Shown here: positions 16,199 through 24,189 of the stretch, piece by piece
Numbering within the stretch: position 1 is the first letter of the stretch
Layout of the letters: each line of letters begins with the position of its first letter
NCBI GenBank assembly: GCA_946404685.1
Contig: CAMJEK010000002.1
Location: forward strand, 1 to 48,020
Direction of reading: 5' to 3'
Source of the DNA: an uncultured Candidatus Saccharibacteria bacterium
GTDB lineage: Bacteria > Patescibacteriota > Saccharimonadia > Saccharimonadales > Saccharimonadaceae
DNA: 48,020 nt
Position numbers and translations under genes: made by a program
Notes under the pieces: model-generated
Databases searched by the model: none
The model's input: only the letters and a program-made list of their open reading frames with translations
What the model was told of the DNA's origin: nothing

Positions 16199-17047
16199 AT
16201 GCCGGAACTGCCTGAAGTTGAGACGATTAAGCGTGGGCTGATGAATTATATTTTGAACAAAAAAATTGTTCAGGTTGAAGTATTTGAGGGAAAGTCGGTC
16301 AAGAATGGGGAACTTACCTCTGTTACTGGTGCGAAAATTACCGGCCTTAGGCGCTTTGGAAAAGCACTTGTGATTGACCTTGATAATGGTATTTCTTTGA
16401 TGGTGCACCTTAGAATGACGGGACAATTGATTTGGCGTGGGAAGGAAAATTTTGCTGCGGGGCACCCAAGCGAGAACTTTGTGGCTGAGCTTCCGAATAA
16501 GCAAACGCGGGTTGTGCTGAAATTCGAGGATGGGGTGCTTTATTTTAATGACCAAAGGAAATTTGGATTCTTTAAAATCCTTAAAACCTCGGAAGTCGAA
16601 AACGACGAGTTCATTAGGAAGCTTGCAAAAGAGCCATGGAAAATGGAAGCTAAGGAACTATACGATAAGTGTCAGCGACATGCGAAGGCACCGATTAAAG
16701 CGGTGCTTCTTGATCAGACGATTATTTGTGGACTAGGGAATATTTATGCGGATGAAGCACTGTTCTTCGCTAAGGTGCACCCGGCGACGAAGGCGGGAAC
16801 GCTAAGTGAAAAGCAGGTGGCGTTGATTCTCGAGGGGGCGAGAGAAGTGATGCAGGCCTCAATCGATTCGGGCGGCTCGACAATGGCAACTTATGTGAAG
16901 GCGGATGGCACGCGAGGGGATTACCTGGAGAAATTTGCAAAGGTCTTTAGAAGAGACGGCATGCCATGCCCAAGATGCGGTACAATAATAGAAAAGATTC
17001 GTGTGGTAGGGCGAGGCACGCATATCTGTCCGGAGTGTCAAAAATGA
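16199..17047 (+). CDS. mutM: Formamidopyrimidine-DNA glycosylase (MutM/Fpg)
   Basis: 282 residues. Starts with the catalytic MPELPEVET (Pro as nucleophile after Met removal, Glu next to it), has RRFGK with the conserved Lys near residue 57, VHLRMTGQL, the helix-two-turn-helix ICGLGNIYADEALF, and an intact C-terminal zinc finger CPRC-x16-CPEC containing RGTHICPECQ. It removes 8-oxoguanine and nicks the strand. This zinc finger is fully kept, in contrast to DnaG and NrdR in the same window. Its stop overlaps the holA start as ATGA. Confidence 0.97.
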   Translation: MPELPEVETIKRGLMNYILNKKIVQVEVFEGKSVKNGELTSVTGAKITGLRRFGKALVIDLDNGISLMVHLRMTGQLIWRGKENFAAGHPSENFVAELPNKQTRVVLKFEDGVLYFNDQRKFGFFKILKTSEVENDEFIRKLAKEPWKMEAKELYDKCQRHAKAPIKAVLLDQTIICGLGNIYADEALFFAKVHPATKAGTLSEKQVALILEGAREVMQASIDSGGSTMATYVKADGTRGDYLEKFAKVFRRDGMPCPRCGTIIEKIRVVGRGTHICPECQK

Positions 17048-17649
17048 TTAGATTGTTTTATGGTGATGATCGTCTCAAATTAAAAGAGGAAGCTAAAAAG
17101 ATTCTGGGGGAGAATTATGAGGTGCTTGAAGGTGTAAACATTCAGACTTCTGATATGCCGAGTATTTTTTATGGCGCTTCGCTTTTTAATGATAAGCGCG
17201 CGATTCTGATTACGGACCTTGGCGAGAATTTGGATGCCTTTGAGAAGCTGGATAAATATCTTGATACTCCACACGAGGTGGTTCTTATTGAATCAAAATT
17301 AGATAAGCGAACGGTGGCCTACAAGGCAATCAAAGACAAGATTGAGATTAAAGAATTTAAAGTCAAAGAGGCGATTGATCCATATCTCACCTTCAATATT
17401 TTGAAGACGGCGAAAAAGGATGGGGCGCGTGCCGTGAAGATGCTTGAAGAAATTGAAGAAGACCATGACCCGATGATGATTTTGGGTGCGTTTGTTTCGC
17501 AGGCGATTCGTGATTATAGTGCAAAGCAGGGAACAAAAGAAAAGAGAGTTCTCGAAGAACTCTCTAAACTTGATCTTTTAATGAAATCTAGCTCTATTCA
17601 GCCGTTTTCTTTGCTGAAGTCTTTTTTGCTGCAGGTTTCTTTGCTGTAG
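17044..17649 (+). CDS. holA: DNA polymerase III delta subunit-like, short
   Basis: 201 residues from the ATG at 17044, which overlaps the mutM stop as ATGA; the track start lies inside mutM in another frame. HolA loads the sliding clamp and is usually about 330-345 residues. The N-terminal part matches domain I (RLFYGDDRLKLKEEA, FNDKRAILITDL, VVLIESKLDKRT), then domain II is largely missing, and the end (DHDPMMILGAFVSQAIRDY, LDLLMKSSSIQPFSLLKSF) resembles the collar domain. The last 56 bases overlap the minus-strand rpsT gene tail to tail. The C-terminal homology shows the overlap is real rather than an accidental run-on. Confidence 0.7.
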   Translation: MIRLFYGDDRLKLKEEAKKILGENYEVLEGVNIQTSDMPSIFYGASLFNDKRAILITDLGENLDAFEKLDKYLDTPHEVVLIESKLDKRTVAYKAIKDKIEIKEFKVKEAIDPYLTFNILKTAKKDGARAVKMLEEIEEDHDPMMILGAFVSQAIRDYSAKQGTKEKRVLEELSKLDLLMKSSSIQPFSLLKSFLLQVSLL

Positions 17650-17977
17650 CTTTTGCAGCTGGTTTTTTAGCGGCTGGTTTGGCAGCTGGTTTAGCGGCAG
17701 CTTTTGGAGCAGCTTTTTTGGCAGCTTCGAACTTGACGCCAGCTTCTTTTGCGATTTTTGCAAGAGCAGCTTTGCGACGGGAAGTAGTGTTCTTCTTCAA
17801 AAGGTCTTTTTTGACGGCTTTGTCGTATTCGCTTTGAGCTTTAGCTAAAGTTTCGGCGTTTGGATTTGCCTTGAAAGCTTTAACAGCGGCCTTGATGGCT
17901 TTCTTGATTTCGACGTTGTGCTCAGTGCGCTTGATAGCTTGGCGAGCAGCCTTTTTTGCGGATTTAATAATCGGCAT
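17594..17977 (-). CDS. rpsT: 30S ribosomal protein S20 (bS20) with a Lys/Ala/Pro tail
   Basis: 127 residues against about 85-90 usually. Residues 1-85 are S20 (MPIIKSAKKAARQAIKRTEHN, then helical Lys-rich segments and a second helix ending SRRKAALAKIA). Residues about 88-127 are a low-complexity tail built from AKKPAAK-like units, similar to histone H1-type tails. S20 binds 16S rRNA; the tail could add nonspecific nucleic acid contacts. AGGAATCC precedes the ATG. The end overlaps holA by 56 bases. Confidence 0.93.
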   Translation of the reverse strand: MPIIKSAKKAARQAIKRTEHNVEIKKAIKAAVKAFKANPNAETLAKAQSEYDKAVKKDLLKKNTTSRRKAALAKIAKEAGVKFEAAKKAAPKAAAKPAAKPAAKKPAAKATAKKPAAKKTSAKKTAE

Positions 17978-18017
17978 TTAGGATTCCTATAGATTAAATA
18001 TTAATAACTTTCGAAGT

Positions 18018-18046
18018 ATTATATCTTATTTTTGCATAAAAGTAAA
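18018..18046 (-). promoter_or_regulatory. Promoter of rpsT
   Basis: Minus strand TTTACT, 17-nt spacer, TATAAT; leader of about 34 nt before the ATG at 17977. Confidence 0.65.
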
Positions 18047-18095
18047 GCAGTTAAATTATACGAGTACGGAAAAATGATTTATCTTGAGAGTCCTC

Positions 18096-18124
18096 TTTAC
18101 AAAACATAAAACTTATGCTAATAT
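18096..18124 (+). promoter_or_regulatory. Promoter of the DHH-like gene
   Basis: TTTACA, 17-nt spacer ending in TTATGC, TAATAT. The ORF-track start (18115) lies inside this promoter, so translation must begin further down. Confidence 0.65.
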
Positions 18125-18153
18125 TAACGGGTAAACAAGGTTCAAAAACAAAA

Positions 18154-19863
18154 ATGCCAAACGACAAAACTCAAAAACCTGAGGCGGCACCAGATCGACG
18201 AAATGGTGAGCTCGAACAGGTTATAAACAAACTTAATGAGTCAAAAAATGTACTTATTGCGCTGTCTTCGGATCCTTCCGTAGATGAGCTTTCTGCTGCG
18301 ATAGGTCTCTCTATCTATCTTGATAAGATGGGGAAGAGAGCTACAGCAATTTATTCTGGCGAGACGCCAAATGCGTTGGAATTTTTGAAACCTGATGATA
18401 AGTTTGTTGATTCTGCAGATGTTTTGCAGGATTTTGTCGTGGCAATTAACAAAGAAAAGGCTGACCATTTGAGATATAAACTCGATGGTGAGTATGTAAA
18501 AGTTTATATCACTCCATATGGACAGAAGATTACTGAGGGTGATTTGGACTTTTCGTATGGCGATTATAATGTTGACCTTGTGATTGCTCTTGATGTGGCA
18601 AATGGCATTGACCTTGATTCTGCATTGCGTGAACATGGCCGAATTATGCACGATGCGTCGATCGTGAACATTACGACTGGAAAACCAGGTAAGTTTGGCG
18701 AAATTGAATGGAGCGAGCCAGCTATGAGCTCTGTTTCTGAGATTTTGGCAAATCTTTGCTATGCATCCAGCGATGAAGTTCCACTAGGAAAGGATGAGGC
18801 AACAGCATTCCTTACGGGTATTGTTGCTGCAACGAATAGATTTTCGAATGCTAGGACGTCGTCTGCGACGATGTTGATGGCTTCAAAGTTGATGAAGTCT
18901 GGTGCAAATCAGCAACTCATCGCAAAGAATGTCACACCTGATGTTGATAACGAACTCTTCATGGAAAGCATGAGAAATGAAGCTATGCCGATTCCAGAAG
19001 ATAAGGAAGAGGCTCCGGAAGAAGTTGAAGCTCCGGCTGAAGTCGAAGCTCCGGAAGAAGAAATGCCTACCGATGCTCCAGCACCATTGCCTGAAGAAAT
19101 CGATGAGGATTTGAAAGCAGCAAAAGAATCACTCGCTGAGGTTGGCACGGAAGTCGCCAAGGCTGAAGCTAAGGCACCAATCGCAGTTAATAGCGGCGAG
19201 GCAGGGAATTTGGATGATGCTGCTGCAGCTATGATGAATGCGTCATTTGCTGATGCACCAGTTGAAGAAACTTTAGTTACGCCTCCGGACCTAGCGGCTA
19301 GTATTGCAGCACCTGAGGTCGCTCCAACTATTCAGCCACTGACTCAGCCTCAAGGATTTGATGTTAAGCCGGAAATGGTTGTCGAAACCCCAGCAGATTT
19401 AGCTAGCGGTATAGATACAGATAAATATAGTAATATGATTGCGGATGCTTTGGCAGATCAACAAAGCAATCCGGCTGTGGCGATGGCACCAGTTGTTTCT
19501 AACCAAATGGAAGCCCCAGCGCCAGAGATGGATTATAGTGCTATGACCGCTGATGCGATTGGTGCACCAGCTGTCCCAGTGATGCCTGAAGCTCCAGCAA
19601 TGCCTGAGATGCCAGTGATGCCGGTTGCTCCTGCTCCTGAAATTCCGGCTGTTCCTGCTATGGAAGTTCCTGCGGCCCCTGCTATGGAAGTTCCTGCCGC
19701 TCCTGCTATGGGAGTTCCGGCGGCTCCTGTGGAGGCAATTCAGCCAGCAGCGCCAGTTGTTGAGCCAACACCTGAACCGCTTGGTAAACAACCAGCGATG
19801 CAAGACCAGGTCTATAGCCCAGTCGCTAACGATCCTAGCGCCTTCCATATTCCTGGAATGTAA
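18154..19863 (+). CDS. Degenerate DHH-family protein with Pro/Ala/Glu-rich tail
   Basis: 569 residues from the ATG at 18154; the upstream ATG at 18115 overlaps the -10 box. Residues about 15-275 have the layout of NrnA-like DHH phosphoesterases (VLIALSSDPSVDELSAAIGL, VDLVIALDVANGIDLD, a SVSEILANL helix). The metal-binding His/Asp residues are not seen: the DHH position reads as NITTGK and the first motif lacks the usual His and DxD. It is therefore probably a non-catalytic member. From about residue 290 the chain is acidic and then Pro/Ala/Met/Val-rich with repeats such as MEVPAAPA. There is no signal peptide or membrane helix, so it is cytoplasmic. tRNA-Asp follows with its own promoter. Confidence 0.65.
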   Translation: MPNDKTQKPEAAPDRRNGELEQVINKLNESKNVLIALSSDPSVDELSAAIGLSIYLDKMGKRATAIYSGETPNALEFLKPDDKFVDSADVLQDFVVAINKEKADHLRYKLDGEYVKVYITPYGQKITEGDLDFSYGDYNVDLVIALDVANGIDLDSALREHGRIMHDASIVNITTGKPGKFGEIEWSEPAMSSVSEILANLCYASSDEVPLGKDEATAFLTGIVAATNRFSNARTSSATMLMASKLMKSGANQQLIAKNVTPDVDNELFMESMRNEAMPIPEDKEEAPEEVEAPAEVEAPEEEMPTDAPAPLPEEIDEDLKAAKESLAEVGTEVAKAEAKAPIAVNSGEAGNLDDAAAAMMNASFADAPVEETLVTPPDLAASIAAPEVAPTIQPLTQPQGFDVKPEMVVETPADLASGIDTDKYSNMIADALADQQSNPAVAMAPVVSNQMEAPAPEMDYSAMTADAIGAPAVPVMPEAPAMPEMPVMPVAPAPEIPAVPAMEVPAAPAMEVPAAPAMGVPAAPVEAIQPAAPVVEPTPEPLGKQPAMQDQVYSPVANDPSAFHIPGM

Positions 19864-19870
19864 TTAGGGG

Positions 19871-19898
19871 TTGAAGTTTTTACTAAAACCTGTATAAT
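19871..19898 (+). promoter_or_regulatory. Promoter of tRNA-Asp
   Basis: TTGAAG, 16-nt spacer, TATAAT, 11 nt before the tRNA. Confidence 0.7.
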
Positions 19899-19909
19899 AA
19901 AGAAATAGT

Positions 19910-19986
19910 GGACACGTAGCTCAGTTGGTTAGAGCGCCGCCCTGTCACGGCGGAGGTCGCGAGTTCGAGTCTCGTCGTGTCCGCCA
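19910..19986 (+). tRNA. tRNA-Asp (anticodon GTC)
   Basis: Acceptor GGACACG/CGTGTCC, D arm GCTC/GAGC, anticodon stem CCGCC/GGCGG with loop CTGTCAC (GTC), T arm CGCGA-GTTCGAG-TCTCG-like, discriminator G and encoded CCA. The G discriminator is typical for tRNA-Asp. Confidence 0.95.
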
Positions 19987-20027
19987 TTTTTTGTGTGAAA
20001 AAAGTTATTGAATTTTATTTATAGAGG

Positions 20028-20036
20028 TGATATAAT
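20028..20036 (+). promoter_or_regulatory. Extended -10 of rpsU
   Basis: TGATATAAT, 9 nt before the rpsU ATG; no Shine-Dalgarno. Confidence 0.6.
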
Positions 20037-20045
20037 TCATCCAAT

Positions 20046-20264
20046 ATGTCAATCAAAGTTACTAGAAAAGACCAAGGCGAAGCAAACGAAAACATTATCC
20101 GTCGCTTCAATCGCAAAGTTCTTCAGAGCGGTATTATGCCACTTAAGAAAGAGCAAATGCGTTTTTCAAAGCCTCTTTCAAAGCGTGAACGCCGTCTAAA
20201 GGCAATCATCCGCGAACGCCGCAAAGCTGAAAAGACTGAAAAAATCAAATTAGGTCTTAAATAA
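20046..20264 (+). CDS. rpsU: 30S ribosomal protein S21 (bS21)
   Basis: 72 residues, basic throughout, with the S21-like core ENIIRRFNRKVLQSGI and a Lys/Arg-rich C-terminus (RRLKAIIRERRKAEK). S21 sits near the anti-Shine-Dalgarno end of 16S rRNA and helps initiation on leadered mRNAs. The rpsU start itself is only 9 nt behind its -10 and has no Shine-Dalgarno. Its own terminator follows 6 nt after the stop. Confidence 0.88.
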   Translation: MSIKVTRKDQGEANENIIRRFNRKVLQSGIMPLKKEQMRFSKPLSKRERRLKAIIRERRKAEKTEKIKLGLK

Positions 20265-20270
20265 GAAAAG

Positions 20271-20292
20271 CGCCCCGAAAAGGGCGTTTTTT
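20271..20292 (+). terminator. Terminator of rpsU
   Basis: CGCCC-cgaaaa-GGGCG followed by TTTTTT. Confidence 0.88.
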
Positions 20293-20324
20293 GAGGTATA
20301 ATTAAGAGTGAAAAGGAGAAATAA

Positions 20325-20915
20325 ATGATTATATTATTCGGTTTGGCCGGAACAGGGAAAGGAACGCAGGGCAAGGCTTTGTCTGAGATTTTTGGATGGC
20401 GCTGGTTGTCTGTGGGTCAGGTTATTAGGGATACTGGTCAATATGATGACGTTATTAATCGTGGGGAATTGATTGGTGATGACGATGTGATTCGATTAAT
20501 GAACGAGCGCATTGAGCGTGACGAAGCAGAAGGTTTTGATCTCATTTTGGATGGATATCCACGTGATGAATATCAGGCAAAATGGATGATGAAAAACATG
20601 GCAGAGAAGATTGACGGGGCAATTCTTTTGGAGGTGCCAAAAGAGGAGCTTTATGAACGTCTCGCTCTTAGGGGTCGTGAGGACGATAAGACTCGTGAGT
20701 CCATTGAACGCCGTTTCGAGATTTCTGAGAATAACTTTAAGGCTATTTTCCCATTACTTGAGGAGAATGGTATTGAAATTAAGCGTGTGAATGGCGTTGG
20801 AAGCGTGAAGGAAGTGACGAACCGCTTGGTTGAGGTTGTACAAAGAATAGTGCCTTCGGCTCGCGTGCAAGAGAAAGATGTTAACGGAGGCGATATTGAA
20901 CGCTATGGCGACTGA
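20325..20915 (+). CDS. adk: Adenylate kinase-like nucleoside monophosphate kinase
   Basis: 196 residues. P-loop GLAGTGKGTQ (about 6-15), the NMP-binding segment LSVGQVIRDTG, LDGYPRDEYQA (the ADK signature), a short LID (LRGREDDKTRESIERRF) and a C-terminal helix. It interconverts AMP, ADP and ATP. The LID lacks the zinc/beta insertion of long-form enzymes. AAGGAGAAA precedes the ATG, and a TATAAT at 20297-20302 lies 22 nt before it. The last 11 bases overlap map, indicating coupling. Confidence 0.85.
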   Translation: MIILFGLAGTGKGTQGKALSEIFGWRWLSVGQVIRDTGQYDDVINRGELIGDDDVIRLMNERIERDEAEGFDLILDGYPRDEYQAKWMMKNMAEKIDGAILLEVPKEELYERLALRGREDDKTRESIERRFEISENNFKAIFPLLEENGIEIKRVNGVGSVKEVTNRLVEVVQRIVPSARVQEKDVNGGDIERYGD

Positions 20916-21651
20916 TAAGATTACGGCAATGCGTGAAGGTGGGCAAATCATGGGCCATCTTTTGGCCGATCTTAAGGAGTACGTACAGCCAGGGATGACC
21001 GGGAAAGAGATTGATACGTGGGTCAGGAACGAAATCGTGAAGCGTGGGGCGATTGTGGCCTATGATCTTCTAGAAGAAAAGTTTCCGGGAGCGATCTGTA
21101 TTTCAATAAACGATCAATTGGTCCATGGAGCACCAAAAGACGAGCCGCTAGAAGAAGGGGATAAGGTTTCATTTGACCTTGTGATTTTGTACAAGGGTTA
21201 TTATACTGATTCAGCATTTACGATGATTGTGGGCAAGAAGGGTTCTCCTGCTGTCAAGAAAATGATTTCGGTGACTGAATCGGCTCTTTGGGAGGGGATT
21301 GAACAGGTTAGACCAGGCGCACATATTGGCGATATTGGTCATGCCGTTGAAAAGGTTCTTCGTGCTGGAAAGTTGGGTGTGATTGAAAACTATATTGGTC
21401 ATGGAATTGGCACAGAAATGCATATGGATCCAGAGGTGCCAAATTATGGGCGCAAGGGAACTGGGTACGTGCTGAAAGTTGGCGATACGATTTGTATTGA
21501 GCCGATGTCTTGTCTTGGAAAGCCATCAAATTATGTTGATGAGGATGATGGTTGGTCTGTGAAAATGAAGGATGGTTCGATTGGATGTCACTGTGAGCAT
21601 ACGATTCTGGTGACCGAAGATGGCTACGAAGTTTTGACTTTGCCAAAATAA
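20905..21651 (+). CDS. map: Methionine aminopeptidase, type I
   Basis: 248 residues from the ATG at 20905. It removes the initiator Met. All metal ligands can be placed: Asp in SFDLVILYKGYYTDSAF (two Asp), His in GHGIGTEMHMDPEV, Glu in CIEPMS and Glu in CEHTILVTEDG. The track start (20878) lies within adk. A GGAGG at 20886 is 14 nt from this ATG but only 5 nt from an in-frame TTG at 20896, so the TTG is a serious alternative that would add MNA. The classical neighbours secY and infA are absent; it forms a pair with adk. Confidence 0.95.
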   Translation: MATDKITAMREGGQIMGHLLADLKEYVQPGMTGKEIDTWVRNEIVKRGAIVAYDLLEEKFPGAICISINDQLVHGAPKDEPLEEGDKVSFDLVILYKGYYTDSAFTMIVGKKGSPAVKKMISVTESALWEGIEQVRPGAHIGDIGHAVEKVLRAGKLGVIENYIGHGIGTEMHMDPEVPNYGRKGTGYVLKVGDTICIEPMSCLGKPSNYVDEDDGWSVKMKDGSIGCHCEHTILVTEDGYEVLTLPK

Positions 21652-21669
21652 TTGACTACGTGTTATAAT
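21640..21669 (+). promoter_or_regulatory. Promoter of ftsA
   Basis: TTGCCA, 18-nt spacer, TATAAT preceded by TGT. The -10 ends 6 nt before the ftsA ATG, so the mRNA should begin at or next to the start codon. The track start at 21652 is upstream of the -10 and cannot be used from this promoter. Confidence 0.7.
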
Positions 21670-21675
21670 GTGCTT

Positions 21676-22914
21676 ATGGATGAAACTAGTCGATACGCAG
21701 TAGGACTAGATGTTGGGACAGAAAATGTCCGAGCTGTTGTTCTTTCTGTTCTTAAGAACGGCGAAATTGCCGTGGTTGGTTATAATGAAGGTAAATCTGC
21801 TGGTATGCGTAAAGGCATGGTGGCAAATCTTGCAGGCCCTGCTGGTGCAATCGACAAGATGCTCGGTGAAGTCGAGCACATGTGTGGACGCGATGTGAAT
21901 TCTGCGTATGCGACGATTAATGGTTCACAAATTTTGTCTACTAGAACTGAAGGTATGATTGCCGTAGGAACGGTTGATCACGAAATTGACGGAAATGATT
22001 TGGAACGCGTTGAGGATGTTGCGGTGATGGGTCGAATCCCGGCAAACCGTGAGGTGCTTGATGTAGTTCCGCTTGAATATGCGATTGATGGCCAAGGTGG
22101 AATCAAGGATCCAATTGGTATGTCTGGTACTCGTCTTGAGATGCGTGCGTGCGTAATTTCAGCACTTGCACCAAACGTTGAGAATTTGAAGAAAGCGGCA
22201 GAAACGGCCGATGTAGCTGTGCTTAAAGTCGTGCCAAGCGTGGTGGCGGCTGCAAGAGCTGTGCTTACGGAGAAGCAGAAAGAGAATGGCGTGGCCGTGA
22301 TCGATCTTGGTGGGGCAACGACATCAGTGGCTGTTTATGAAGAAGGTGATCTTCAATATGTTGGGGTGGTCCCGGCCGGCTCAAATAATATTACGAATGA
22401 TCTTGCGATTGTGCTCGCAATTGAGCCAGAGCTTGCTGAGGACATCAAAACTCGTTTTATTACTGGTAACTTTGATTCTGAAAAATCCAATGTGATTAAG
22501 ATCAATCATAACAAGATTGAGCGTGTGTTCGATAGAAGGGAAGTTGAAGAAGTTGCAAAGGCTCGCCTTGAAGAAATTTTCGGTGAGGTACGCAAGAAAC
22601 TCAAAGCCGCCAAATATGACCAAAGGTTGCCAGAGGGTGTGGTCTTGGTTGGTGGTGGCGCAAAAATGCGCGATATCGAGGTGTTTGCCAAGAACGTGCT
22701 CGAGGCTTCTGCTAAGGTTGGAGTTCCGAATGGACTTGGCGGTGTTTCCTCTGATATTGAAAAGCCAGAATATGCTGCTGCGGTTGGTCTTGCCTTGCTT
22801 GCTGCTGATGACGGTGATCAAATTAAGGACGTGAAGAAATCGCCAAAGAAGAAAGCTAAGAATAGTAGTGGCGGCGGCCTTTCGTTTATCAAGAAAATTT
22901 TCTCGAAGTTTTAA
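21676..22914 (+). CDS. ftsA: Cell division protein FtsA
   Basis: 412 residues from the ATG at 21676. Actin-like ATPase with GLDVGTENVRAVV (phosphate 1), the 1C subdomain (TEGMIAVGTVDHEIDGNDLERV), AVIDLGGATTSVAVYE (phosphate 2) and VVLVGGGAKMRDIE (adenosine). The C-terminus ends in a Gly/Ser linker and an amphipathic SFIKKIFSKF helix, the membrane-targeting sequence of FtsA. It tethers FtsZ filaments to the membrane, and ftsZ is next. The start is 6 nt behind the -10 and has no Shine-Dalgarno. PilM is related, but the neighbour and tail favour FtsA. Confidence 0.92.
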   Translation: MDETSRYAVGLDVGTENVRAVVLSVLKNGEIAVVGYNEGKSAGMRKGMVANLAGPAGAIDKMLGEVEHMCGRDVNSAYATINGSQILSTRTEGMIAVGTVDHEIDGNDLERVEDVAVMGRIPANREVLDVVPLEYAIDGQGGIKDPIGMSGTRLEMRACVISALAPNVENLKKAAETADVAVLKVVPSVVAAARAVLTEKQKENGVAVIDLGGATTSVAVYEEGDLQYVGVVPAGSNNITNDLAIVLAIEPELAEDIKTRFITGNFDSEKSNVIKINHNKIERVFDRREVEEVAKARLEEIFGEVRKKLKAAKYDQRLPEGVVLVGGGAKMRDIEVFAKNVLEASAKVGVPNGLGGVSSDIEKPEYAAAVGLALLAADDGDQIKDVKKSPKKKAKNSSGGGLSFIKKIFSKF

Positions 22915-22954
22915 TCTTATTATTAGGGGATTTTCAGGTATTTCTGGTTTTTTG

Positions 22955-22963
22955 TGGTATACT
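22955..22963 (+). promoter_or_regulatory. Extended -10 of ftsZ
   Basis: TGGTATACT in the ftsA-ftsZ gap, giving a leader of about 26 nt with GCGAGG before the ATG. Confidence 0.55.
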
Positions 22964-22995
22964 TATGAAAAGATATTCTAAAGCGAGGATTTATT

Positions 22996-24171
22996 ATGCC
23001 TGAAATTAAACCAACTGAGGTGGAGAGTACAGCAAGCATTAAAGTGGTCGGTGTTGGTGGCGCTGGTGGATCAGCGGTCGATCGCATGAAGGAAGTCGGC
23101 TTATCTGGTGTTGAATTTGTTGCAGTCAACACTGATGCTCAAGCTTTGCATCATTCTGCCGCCGATACAAAAGTTCATATTGGAAAAGGTCTTGGTGCTG
23201 GTGGTGATCCTGAAAAAGGTCGCGAAGCTGCCGATGAGAGCCGTGAAGAAATTGGTAAGGCTCTTGAAGGTGCCGATATGGTATTTATTACCCTTGGTGC
23301 TGGTGGTGGTACCGGTTCTGGTGCTGGTCCAATCGTAGCAGAAGAAGCACGTAAAAAAGATATCCTCACTGTTGGTGTGGCTACAAAACCATTCACCTTT
23401 GAAGGTGCTAAGCGCCGTGAAAACGCAGAACTCGCTATTGATAAACTTGCTCACCAAGTTGATGCTCTTATTACAATTCCTAACGATCGTCTTCTCCAGA
23501 CTATCGATCCTCGCACTCCACTTCTTGAAACCTTCAAGATTGCTGACGATGTGCTTCGCCAAGGTGTTCAGGGCATTTCTGAACTTATTACAGAACACTC
23601 ACTTATCAACCTCGACTTTGCCGATGTGAAGGCAATCATGAAGAACGCTGGTTCTGCTCTTATGGGTATTGGCCGCGCTTCTGGCGAGAATCGTGCTGTA
23701 CTTGCTGCCCAACAAGCTGTCGAATCTCCTCTTATTGAGGTCAGAATCGAAGGTGCTCGTGGCGTCCTCTTCTCAGTCGCTGGTGGTTATGATATGTCTA
23801 TGTCTGAAATCCAAGAAGCTGCTGAGGTTATTACTGGTTCAGTTTCTCCAGATGCAAATATTATCTTTGGTGCATCAATTCGCCCAGAACTTGGCGATGA
23901 AATCGTTGTTACGGTTGTTGCAACTGGATTTGATTCTGAATATCGCCAAGAGCCAGTTGCTCCAGCACAAAGCGAGGAAGAAAAGCCAGCTACTTCGATG
24001 GAAAATGAAAAACCAGAAGCTGAAGAAAAAGATTTTGCAATTGAGAATAAAAGCAACATGTGGGATTCTATCAAAAAGGATCCTGAACCGGAACCAGCAA
24101 CTGATGACGATGCCATGGATGTTCCACCTTCACTTCGTGAAAGATTCCTCGGAAAGAAAAAGAAAGACTAA
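22996..24171 (+). CDS. ftsZ: Cell division protein FtsZ
   Basis: 391 residues. Tubulin-like GTPase with [15 protein letters not shown] at the N-terminus, the tubulin signature [10 protein letters not shown] (about 103-112), the synergy-loop region around [18 protein letters not shown], and a C-terminal linker rich in Glu/Ala/Pro. The C-terminal peptide ([17 protein letters not shown]) is a variant of the usual FtsA/ZipA-binding tail with a Lys-rich end. It forms the division ring. Codon usage favours GGT/GCT/CTT, as in pnp and ribosomal genes, suggesting high expression. Confidence 0.98.
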   Translation: MPEIKPTEVESTASIKVVGVGGAGGSAVDRMKEVGLSGVEFVAVNTDAQALHHSAADTKVHIGKGLGAGGDPEKGREAADESREEIGKALEGADMVFITLGAGGGTGSGAGPIVAEEARKKDILTVGVATKPFTFEGAKRRENAELAIDKLAHQVDALITIPNDRLLQTIDPRTPLLETFKIADDVLRQGVQGISELITEHSLINLDFADVKAIMKNAGSALMGIGRASGENRAVLAAQQAVESPLIEVRIEGARGVLFSVAGGYDMSMSEIQEAAEVITGSVSPDANIIFGASIRPELGDEIVVTVVATGFDSEYRQEPVAPAQSEEEKPATSMENEKPEAEEKDFAIENKSNMWDSIKKDPEPEPATDDDAMDVPPSLRERFLGKKKKD

Positions 24172-24189
24172 TTTTAGGGAGGCTTGCGG

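Noticed and set aside
22965-23002. Twelve-codon leader peptide before ftsZ (ATG at 22965)
   Set aside because: The ATG is one base behind the -10 box, so transcription from that promoter would begin downstream of it.
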